64,000 bases of DNA from NCBI GenBank assembly GCA_013433145.1, contig CM024176.1, positions 8,108,520 through 8,172,519 on the forward strand, written 5' to 3'. Positions 41,901 through 51,200 of this stretch are shown here, in pieces. A model generated the notes under the pieces. It was not told the origin of the DNA. It worked only from the letters and a program-made list of their open reading frames with translations, and did no database searches. The stretch comes from Ascaris suum (Eukaryota > Nematoda > Chromadorea > Rhabditida > Ascarididae). How positions within the stretch are numbered: position 1 is the first letter of the stretch; the number at the start of each line of letters is the position of its first letter. Position numbers and translations under genes: made by a program.

Positions 41901-43184
41901 GCAACGAGGCCTCCCGCGGAGGGGGGAGTGGAGATGGCGGTGAACTCCAAACATTAATACACATGCGCATATAAAAAGCTCACAAACGCACTCGTATAGG
42001 CAAACAAGCAGCAGTTTCTTCTGAAGCTAGTTTTGGCGACATCCAAGTTGGTTGAAAAGTATAGCGGGAGAGGGTGCATAATTTCGGACTCAATCCTGTT
42101 CATAAACGACTTAATCGCTGTGAAATCCACATTCGCCACATTCGGTTTCTACATGCACGTTGAGTGATGAAATCTAGATCTTCTTCTAGCCTATTCGTTG
42201 CACATGTTGTTGTTGTTATACGACATTACCAGCAGATATTTGAGATAAATAAAAAATGCTGTTTAATTTTCTATGCAAATGTCTTGTTTTACGAGGAAAG
42301 TGTCGAGTAGTATATTTACGAGGAAAGCACTATATCTAAATGATGCTTTGATGTTCAGGTCGAATGGATCTTCTGGCGGATTTGCAGTTCGTATCGTTAA
42401 GAGGACAATGATACGAAAAGAAAGCAGCCTCAAGAGGAAAGTGTCGAAATCGCAACGCAAAGAGAAAAGAGCAACGAAAACATTGGGGATTGTAGTCGGT
42501 ATGCCTTCACTGATTTCGTCAATACCGCTAGAACGCTTCGCCACTATAGACGTGGAACTTCGATTTTGTTTCTTTCGAAAACTTTTATGAAAACTATGGC
42601 AATCATTCATGTTCTGCGGATATTTTGTTGAGAACTACTGGATAACAAGTGTTACCATCGGAAATGATCTTTTAGTCAGCATTGCTCAGTCCTTTGAAAA
42701 CATTCATTTGCTTGTGAACAGATTTAATACGGTGTTGTTCAAAGGGTTTATTTTGAGGAGATCGCAACAATTTATTTCTTAAGGTTCCTTTTTTTGATGC
42801 ATCAAGATGGTCAACCCTTCACATATTTTTCTAGCTCATAATTCTGAGCTGAACTGGCCCAACTATTTGTCTCCTCTGCTACTCATTTGCTAGGATATTT
42901 CAGGGATATTCCTAATATGCTGGGTGCCGTTCTTCTCGATGAACATACTTAACGCAATCTGCATTAAAATCGATAGCGAGCTGTGTCAAATTGGCTATGG
43001 ACCATTCTTCTACTCCACTTGGATCGGCTATATGAATTCGTTCATGAACCCGATCATCTATACCATCTTCAACACCGAATTCCGTCGTGCATTCAAGTCG
43101 ATTTTATTGGGTAGGAAGCAATCGAGAGGGCGCATGCGTCTAGCTGCCTTCAACAAGGGTATGAGGCAACGAGTGCACCTTTGA
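17613..43184 (+). CDS. dop-2: D2-like dopamine receptor (biogenic amine GPCR), 17 exons, complete
   Basis: This is a plasma-membrane seven-helix receptor, by family a Gi/o-coupled dopamine receptor. Exons: 17613-17924, 18645-18757, 19341-19462, 19906-20032, 26063-26143, 26917-26984, 29773-30414, 33125-33239, 35091-35311, 37097-37223, 38014-38126, 38548-38648, 40085-40198, 40538-40703, 41380-41563, 42359-42498, 42904-43184. Phases agree throughout, giving 1,008 residues. The ATG is the first in frame after a stop at 17604. Seen: N61 in GNLLVILSV (TM1), D89 in LAVADL (TM2), C117, D124 for the amine, DRYRAV at 141-146, W170, C196, the serines S207, S208 and S211 that contact catechol hydroxyls, TM6 CWVPFF at 921-926, W955, Y958 and NPIIY at 964-968. 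An N-glycosylation site (NSS) is at 16-18. Loop 3 runs about 226-905. The tail is short and basic and lacks the usual cysteine. Boundaries of exons 11 and 12 are the weakest. The dop-2 assignment rather than dop-3 rests on loop length and remembered similarity, about 65% sure. Confidence 0.93.
20033..26062 (+). other. 6-kb GC-AG intron 4 of the receptor gene
   Basis: The preceding exon ends TACATAAG, followed by gcaagtgc. The AG/GCAAGT donor fits the standard GC-AG consensus, and the acceptor is tttgcag at 26056-26062. The nearest GT donor would break the phase with exon 5. The intron contains the RTE endonuclease remnant at about 22.98-23.48 kb. No other gene was recognised. Confidence 0.8.
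22977..23483 (+). mobile_element. decayed RTE-type non-LTR retrotransposon, endonuclease part
   Basis: In broken + frames this stretch reads like the AP-type endonuclease half of RTE/BovB-like elements. [12 protein letters not shown] is followed by [11 protein letters not shown] (family form MGDFNAKVG). Further on come [12 protein letters not shown] (family form TKNEIDYILVNR) and [15 protein letters not shown] (family form SFNTGSDHRLLRAK). In-frame stops and frame changes show it is dead. It lies sense in receptor intron 4. No clear reverse-transcriptase domain follows, although 23.48-23.9 kb may hold more of the same element. The element ends were not found. Confidence 0.62.
28231..28263 (+). 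CDS. dop-2: candidate 33-nt cassette exon of the receptor (loop 3)
   Basis: This segment has a strong acceptor (tattcttcag), a strong donor (ATTG/gtaagg) and a length divisible by three. It starts and ends at phase 1, exactly matching the junction between exons 6 and 7, so it can be included or skipped without changing the frame. It would add 11 residues ([12 protein letters not shown] with its shared codons). This is inference from splice signals and phase only. Confidence 0.4.
29773..30414 (+). CDS. dop-2: receptor exon 7, large acidic loop-3 exon
   Basis: At 642 nt this is the largest exon of the gene, coding about residues 275-488 of the third intracellular loop. It carries an acidic run ([14 protein letters not shown]) and many Ser, Ala and Asn, a disordered composition, and ends in a basic [13 protein letters not shown] segment. 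The acceptor is a tandem AGCAG, so exon starts at 29773 and 29776 both keep the frame. An internal donor (GCAG/gtacta) at 29859/29860 ends at the same phase as the full exon and would drop 185 codons in frame. The 3' donor is TTGA/gtacga. Confidence 0.82.
31380..31392. repeat. poly-G run (13)
   Basis: A homopolymer of 13 G in an intron of the receptor gene. Its length is prone to sequencing error. Similar runs occur at 37759-37772 (14 G) and 52085-52096 (12 G). Confidence 0.95.
35812..35906. repeat. (TA)n microsatellite in a receptor intron
   Basis: About 95 bp of alternating TA within the intron between receptor exons 9 and 10. Confidence 0.98.
37759..37772. repeat. poly-G run (14)
   Basis: A homopolymer of 14 G in the intron between receptor exons 10 and 11. 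Confidence 0.95.
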
Positions 43185-43302
43185 AATATGCTGACTTCTT
43201 CATGAACTACCGTGCCTGCACAAACGATCTTGCAGACTGGCGAAGAGTGTTCTTGAGAGACTGTCAAACCAGTGAATAATTTGGGCGAAGTCACAGGTTC
43301 GG

Positions 43303-43308
43303 AATAAA
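43303..43308 (+). promoter_or_regulatory. poly(A) signal of the receptor gene
   Basis: AATAAA lies about 120 nt after the receptor stop codon, a normal distance for a nematode 3' end. The cleavage site is not determined. Confidence 0.55.
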
Positions 43309-43410
43309 CGCCTGTGATAGAGCTTTAAGCAACAATATAGAAGTTTTGCTTTACCTACGCTAAAAATGGAGCGTCGATGCTGCAATCGCTTTAAATAAGC
43401 TAAAGTTTAT

Positions 43411-43530
43411 TTATGTTTTTTCAATGAGCAAGGCTACGATTAAGCCGACTGCAAATAATACATGCATTCCATATTTTTTGCAAAACTCTATCCGGTCTAT
43501 ACCGCGGTACGTGGCAGGATCCGGATTCAT
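43411..43530 (-). CDS. possible 39-residue single-pass membrane micropeptide
   Basis: An intronless minus-strand ORF encodes MNPDPATYRG, then IDRIEFCKKYGMHVL, then the hydrophobic FAVGLIVALLIEKT, and stops. The shape is a short soluble N-terminus, one helix and a tiny charged tail, like accessory subunits of respiratory complexes. The HVL-x-x-x-G pattern before the helix faintly recalls the complex I subunit NDUFB1 (MNLL). That is a guess. The frame stays open upstream to 43668, and an acceptor-like gtatgtag sits just before FWRMNPDP, so this could instead be the last exon of a longer gene. AATAAA overlaps the stop region. It lies in the gap between the receptor and exchanger 3' ends. Confidence 0.4.
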   Translation of the reverse strand: MNPDPATYRGIDRIEFCKKYGMHVLFAVGLIVALLIEKT

Positions 43531-45201
43531 TCTCCAAAAAACGCTACATACAACTTGCCATTCACAAGGCTTTACGCTTTTCCGCCGAAGCGCGTCGTAT
43601 TTATCGCTGAGTGTAACCTTCCTACGAAGATGGCTAATCTTCTTTACTCTAAGTATTATCAGATTCAACTGCCTAACGAATGCGATGGAGTTTTTGCATC
43701 TGTATATTGCACTTCAAGGTCATCTGTTCTAAAGATGCCTGAAGTGATGTAGTGCCACTATTTTTAGTTGCTAATCACTTTTATAGCGCTAACGGATCGG
43801 TTAAAAAAATGTGCAAATCAAATTGCATCATTTCAACATTTGCCAATAAATGGAAGAAGATTTATAATCTTTTGATGGAATTTCCTCCGTGCTTTTCCGG
43901 AATTATTACTATTATCTACCACTCTAGTTGTTCATTCTTCCAGGAGTAGCGTAATCCCAAAATCTCTGATTTAATTGGCGAATTGTCAAACATATCGGCT
44001 GTACGATTAATGGAAAGTAGACGAGCATTTGCTTTTATAATTGCTTAGATTATCCGAACTGAATGGATTGAGCGTCGTCCGCTTCGTTTTTATTTCTTAT
44101 TATCACGTTGTAGTATCTTCATTATCAAGTTAACATCTGTTTCCTGTAAAAATTGTCCCATATCGTTTCTGTTGTTCAGTCGCTGCTGTGTTTGGCAGTG
44201 GATGTCACTCCGCTTCATTACATTTCCACTAGCTTTTGAGAATATTTCTAAAGCGAAATTTAAATTGAAATATGGATTAGTGTCGGTAAGGAGATGCAAA
44301 TTTTGAGAATTTTTTGTGGACGGGATAGATAGTCATCGCCGATTTTCAATTAGGAAAGGAAATGAAGCATATGCATCGACGAATAAGAGGAACTTTAGTC
44401 GGAATGATTTCGAATGTATCAGACATACTAAACACCTTCAAATGAGGTAAACTCGATTGGAGAGAAAAACGTATGAAGTGTTTTTCAAAGAGATTCAACG
44501 CATTACAACTTTAAATGAATAATAACTAGTTCCATTACAATTACAGCGGATTTCAGTTTCGAGTATCCTTGCTGATCATGTGCACGCTTTGATTACCTGC
44601 ATCTGTAAGCTAATAGATCTCTTTTTCGAATTTACGACGTTCTCTTATTTGCCACAGATCGTGTTGCTCAGCGATATAAACATTCAACTCAAATTTATCT
44701 CTTGCATATTTTTGTATGAAAAGTTTTACAATTTAACGATTGCATTACAGCTTCACAACGTAATGGAACATCCTAAATGAGATGATGTAATGAGAGAAAA
44801 AATAGTCTTGATTTTAGCAATAAGGCTACCACTCATCTACAATACGAATTTATTTAATTCATTCATACAATTCTAGAAAGAAAGAAAAAATCGTTTATTT
44901 CAGTTTAATTGTCTGCAGTAAATATTCCGTTTGAATTTTCAGCAACATTAACATCTTTTCCATCAATCATAGGATTTATTTTCAACCTTCACTCTAGGTT
45001 CAAATGAGAAATTTGTTGAGGTGACCAACTTTATTGGGCTTATTTTAGCACTAAACTTTTAACATCGAAGAATCCAACTTAAGGAATTGTATCAAATTGA
45101 AACGTTTAGATTTATCATACATTCTATACTTGTAATTAATTTTGCAAGAAAAGATCACTTCAGATGATCGCATAAAATTCAAATCGATATTTTTTGGTGA
45201 T
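43531..45201. other. convergent intergenic gap, otherwise empty
   Basis: AT-rich sequence between the two gene 3' ends. No further exon, RNA gene or repeat is seen. The right end may be exchanger 3' UTR. Confidence 0.5.
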
Positions 45202-45207
45202 TTTATT
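45202..45207 (-). promoter_or_regulatory. poly(A) signal candidate of the exchanger gene
   Basis: Reads AATAAA on the minus strand, 23 nt past the exchanger stop codon. A 3' UTR this short is possible in nematodes, but signals further downstream could be used instead. Confidence 0.35.
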
Positions 45208-45230
45208 TCCACATAATAATATTCGTAATT

Positions 45231-48200
45231 TTAAAATCCTGAAATAATGCAATATGCTTCTAACGTACTAAACAATAAATACAATATCCATATACAGATG
45301 AAAATGAGCGCAGAAAAAATTTTCATTTTCAATGGACCACCGAGTTCACCTTTGATATATGAGAAACGACGATATTGCAATATGAAAATGCATAGAGTGG
45401 AGCCAATGAGGAACATTGTTACCGAGAATGCGAGACTACCAGCATGAACGTGAAATTCGCTACCATTGAGTGCATGATAGATTGCCGCTATTGCCCATGC
45501 TGAAATAAGTACAAGCACATTTATCAGAGATGGAATTGAGCGAAGGTTTTGGCGAGAATATGGCTCATGATTGGCATTGACTGGAGTTATGCACTACATT
45601 GAAACGGAACACTCATCTTGAAGACAATGAAGTGAAAATGACAAGCATCTCTGCGTTTTGGGAATATACTCCAGATCTTCACTTCGATGCTTCATTACTG
45701 TTCCCGCAAATTTTATATGGGGTCCTACCATGTCATTCATTGTGAGAAAAAATCACTCTTTACAATGAGGAAGGAAAACTGAGTCAAGCTCCTACATGCC
45801 TTGGTCAACGAACGTCGAATAATACAAAGGGACCTCTGAGGAAGTTTTGGCGAGGAAGGACCGGCACAAAAACATAAGCTGAGAGTTTGGCAATTAAAGC
45901 TCCATTGATGAGCGACTTCAGGTGAAATAAGGTGAAACGAAAAAGTGAACTGACATAGGAGTCTACGTGGAAGAAAGTTGCCAGTAAGAACGCAGTAAGA
46001 AGGCTGGGAAATGATGTAGCGATAAAGGTCACGCAAGAGGGCCCTGAAAGATGGGCGGAAGCTGAGGATAGACGAACCGAGGGTTTACTCTCCTACGGCG
46101 TTGTTACAAGATACAGCTGATAACAAGCTGTCAACAATGTGCCATCAAGTAACTTAGTAAATGAGGGTAGTAAATGAAGCGCAACCCATGTTTAAGGCGC
46201 AGCCAACGCATAGGTGACAAAACGTGAAAAGTTATTCACTTGTCACATAGTGTGTTCCAAGTTTCTCGAAGAGATAAGTGTGCTTCTTCCACTGTGCACA
46301 TGTGCAAGAAGCCGAAATGAAAGCAATGACCCATTCATTTATTTCATTAACCAAACGATGAAAGAGACATGTTGCAAACCTATTCCGATGCCTAGAAAGA
46401 CATTGACAGCATTCGATCCGGTCACATTACCGATCGATGAATCAGCCCATTGGTCCTGAAGTGCGGCTGTTCGTGAAGCAAATGTGTCTGAAAGGATAAA
46501 ATAGTTGGATAAGGAGCCACTTCCTTCGTAATCCCTCCAACCTGGAGCAGTTTTAGTGGCCCCTGTGTGGTTTTTGATAAGCATGCGAAAGGTGTACGAT
46601 AGGCAGATATCACTCGGGAACGATTACATGTTGGTGGAACGTAGGTCAAGAGCTCTGCCACTCAGGCATCGCGTACTGTGGATCTTTTCACAGGCTACTT
46701 GGTTCCTTGCATAAGCTGATTCTCGAGCGCCCTATCTACGAGTGCGCGTACACTGAGCCGAACGTAACAAGAGTGTAAATCTCCCTTCAGAAACACCACT
46801 CTCCCTGAAATGTGATCCCTTCAGTTGTTCCGACGTTTTACCGCCTAGGGCAGAGGTATATCCCACCATCATGCCATCTTTCCAAAGCAATCATCTCGAT
46901 ATTCCTCTGAAGGAAAGTTTAGTGGAATTCAAGAGCTTGCAGTGACACTCTTGATAGAATTCAAAGGCACCTCCTGGTTCCATATGTTACAGTGTAACTA
47001 CCGACGCCTTTATGCCAATAAATCCGTCATTTGTGAAATTCCGATTGTTCTCATCACCACTGAGGTTGGCGTATTTAAGGGCGAAGTTGTCCTTTTGAGT
47101 TAGCCTTCGAAAACATCGTACTACGGAAGTGTGGATTTGCCGCAGTGTTAAACTTTGTAGGGAAATTTCGTCCGGATGGGACTAAATTAAAAACTTCAGC
47201 TGTAGAAGAGCTTGAAGTCCTAAAGTAAGCGAAATTAGCAGAAGCGGGATCGATTCTACTCCAAGCTGAGAAATAAACCGGAGAACCATCTACTGATTTC
47301 CGCTGGAATCGGTAAAGTGAATCGCCGACTGAATCATGCAAATAGGTTTGCAAAAAAATAAAGAAGCAAAATAAGCAAAATCGACAATATGCGGAAAACG
47401 ATTAAATCCAATTTGCGCATTTTAAAAGCAGTATTTCGAATTCACAAGCATACCGCTGAAAGTGTATGTGAGTGATAAGATTTGATAAGCCCAGAGAAAG
47501 AGAGACGTTTAGCACAGCGAAGAATTCTCTACAGGCTTCATCGAGAGACATTTTTATATGAAGAGGAATGATATTTCACTAACCAGGGACGCTGGTTCCC
47601 ATCGCAACTAATGATATAGCAGTAATCGAATCCTTTAGGCCAACTGTGCATCCAAAATGCGATGCGAGATCACCGATTATTGCAGTGAGAATACCGATCA
47701 TGAAGATCGCCACAAAGAAACATAGCCATCCTTTCATGTAATCGGTCGGTGGAATAGTTGCAAACAATACCTTCCATGGTAGTGCAAGGAAATGCATTAG
47801 CACTTCCCTTGAAGTTGGCCCACCGTCTGAAATGTGCGGCAATGAGGAAAACGTGACAGCTACTCCTCTTTGGTGAATTTTTTTTGATGGCCCCAATTAA
47901 TTTTCATTGTATTCCAGCAACGTTACAAATAATGACGGTCTTCTTCTATTCGTTAATTATTACACGATTTATTTTGCAAATTGTGACCCATAAAAGATAC
48001 CACCAAACATCCCAAACATCTGAAGATATCACTACATAGATTCCTGAAAATCCCAGAATTAAATGTGGATATCTGTCTGCCTATATGCATGTGTTTGCTG
48101 CTCTGTTGCTTGCATAAGGAATACTGTCGTAGTGACTGAGCAGTTCGCTTCTCCTACGCCTACTATGTTGGTAGATATAATGAGATTCCAGAGCACTGAC

Positions 48201-51200
48201 AGCTGCTTTATTTGCAGGAGAATCGCATCAAACAAATGGAAAATACGAGCGTTTATCTGACGCCTTCATTACTTTCAGTTATTTTAATGATTCGCATTAG
48301 CTCGTGCTGCAAACCTCTTTACGTCATAAAAGTAATAAAGAACTAAAGCTTTATGGTCAATTACAACAATTCCACCGCTTGCGGTGCATCCGCAGCTGAA
48401 GCAACATTTTAAACGAAATGAACATTGCCACTGGGAAGGCAAATGTTCACCATTCATCTTCACCCTTGAGACGACACATTTCCGCCGTTCCCACTCCTGT
48501 GCACAAGCCTTGCCAAACTCGCAACACTAGACGGCGAAATCAGAAAAAGCCATATGGAATCGCAAGAAAGTCGCATGCTACTTCCGGTAAGCAGCATATT
48601 CTGATTTGCATAGGATTGATTAACTTGAAGTCGCGTACGAAGAAATCACAGTACTTGACCAAGCTTTATGCAGTTCAGTTATTAAGGAATAAAAAGCACA
48701 GCAAAACTCCATATGCAAGGGTTTGAAAAGACAGTGAGAATAATAACGGGGCAGTACTACAGAGGACAATAGGTTGCACAAGGATGAATACAAAACTTTT
48801 CTCCACCTTTCGTCCCATCCCTCCATCGAATTTATCTCTAAATATGGATTAATTTGGTGCTGCTGCTATATATAGCGGAACTCTCATCATAACCCTTATT
48901 AGCTGTAAAAAGAAATAGCCGAAGAATTCGTTAAGGAATTTCCTCCGAATTTTTCACTGATATAGATGAACGAACCTTTCTCACTCTCAAATTCAATCGC
49001 CTCTTTGAATTGTTGCTTCCAACTGTGTGTACCGACCATTATGGAAGTATTAGCGCTCGTTACTATCTTATCGATAAAATTCTGAAAATCTTCCAAACGT
49101 TCCATAATTTTCTAACATTTACTCATTAGAGATGTTCGCAAATAAAACGAGCCATTCATCATGTGCGGGAACTTTTTGTCCATAGAATCACTATTATTTC
49201 AATTCACCTGATTAGATGAGAAGTTTGTTTCCAGTACAATGACTTTCGCATAAGAGATAAATGGGAAGTATACTCGGTAACAGTTGGTTGGTACACAAAC
49301 CATTGTGTGCACCACGCAGAATTCCTCTCTCCATATCCCGTCCTTCACTCTTTAATACACCTCAATTGTATGTGACGAATTCCAACCTTGAGCCTACTGT
49401 CTCCAAAACAGCGTATATCAGAAGCAACAAATGAGTGGGATAGTAAGGTGATGCTTCCATGTTCTCTTCTTTTTTATGCATTCAAAGAGCATTTTTTCAC
49501 ATCTTGCGGAAGATTTTAGGAAAATTAAGCACAGTTTTAAATATTTCGTGAATAGTTTTGCAAAGTGGTAGGAAAAGATAACGCATTGAATTCCCCTAGT
49601 AGAAATAAGGCTCGATAACAAGCAATACACGATATTGCAAGCTTTTAGAGAAGATGAAATCTGCATTTGCGACGCAATAAAACTTCACCTTAAATTCGCG
49701 ATCTTCAGTGATAACGATTTTGCACCTGGGATGATCGGAAAGAATAGGCTTCCCAAGCTCAGCGTCTTTTTCATAATGGCCCTCACGATGCCATATTGGC
49801 TGTCCAAGTTCCAAATAAAAGTCTTCGTTCTTCTCATACTCATCGTCATTGATGATTTCAACAGCAATTTCCGCTCTGTAACGAGATGTCATAATTAGAA
49901 CAAAGATGAAACTGCGAGAGAAGAAATTACCCAACTGCTTGACTCTTTAGTCGACAAAAAGGCAATTCTTTTGCAGCAGGTGGTGCAATATCTGAGCTGC
50001 AAACTTCAGGATCTGATTTCGGGGGCAAGCCTATGTTATAGATCAGATGAGTGCTCTTTGATGAGAACAGTTTAAGCGTGCAGTCTCTGGCCCTACATTT
50101 TCGTGGGGTCACTTTATCTAAAGGTGAGGTTGTTCATACTCAGTAGTCTTCAACTTCGGGATCTCGAGGTCAGGGTAACGCAACACAAAGTAAACGCCCT
50201 CGACATAGACGATTCAGCCCTGTGAACTCTACTCCTCAGGAGAAAGACTGGATTCATCCCAACAGTTTTGGTCACAACCAATTTTTTTTTTTGTTCAACG
50301 ATGCGAAATGGAGAACTGTCAGACAAACAAACATATGCATGCAGATCTATGAATGTGGTAGCATACTTTCCGAACATTGAAGGCTATGAACAAAGAGTGA
50401 TGCTATTTGCAGAAAAAAGCTTCAGATTTGCACGTCATCAGCTCAAGGGAGCGTTTAAACTAAATGAGAGAAAGACCATGTGTAACGTGCAGCTTGCATT
50501 CCTCCTCCTCCTCCCCCCACCGCCCCTCCCCCCAATTACTCGAAACTGACTGAGAGAGTGACGGCCAAGTGCATGGCACTTTCTTCTGAATCACCGAGCA
50601 CTAGGCTGAGCGCTGCATTTATTATTCACACAGAATGAATCGCTACGGCGAAAACATAGTGATAGTGGTGAATGAAATACTGTGGCTTCAAAAGACGCGC
50701 ATTTATTACTTAACTGCCAAATAGTGAAGAGTTAACTTAGAGGTAGTCACAACTGTCACCAGTAGTCACAATTCATCAGAGAGAATCACCAGTCACAAAG
50801 TGCAAAAAGAAGACAGAACAGGCAGTGGAACTTCCCGCATTACCTGTAACAGGCTCCCCGCAAACAACAATAATGGTAATAACCGAAGCCCTTCAGCACA
50901 ACGGCAAACTGGTTGGCGAGGAGCTGTCTCCAGAGAAAGTATCGCAGTGTCACTACACAGAAATGAAACCTTGGAACTAACCTTCATAGGCATTATCAAA
51001 ATTACATCATTCAGCATCCTTTAACATATTTTACAGTACAACCTAATGAATGAAACGAACTTGGTTTGTTCATCTTTGAAGCGAACGAGACCTTCAACGG
51101 CGATGTAATCATGGCCTGCTTTTGCAGCACCATCGACGGTCTTATAAGGGATAGAAACTTCTCCACGTGCACCACGAGTACGCATTACCTAAACAACGTA

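Noticed and set aside
45737..46084. Possible reverse-transcriptase remnant in an exchanger intron
   Set aside because: Arg- and Lys-rich broken frames gave a faint impression of a retroelement, but no specific motif could be matched.
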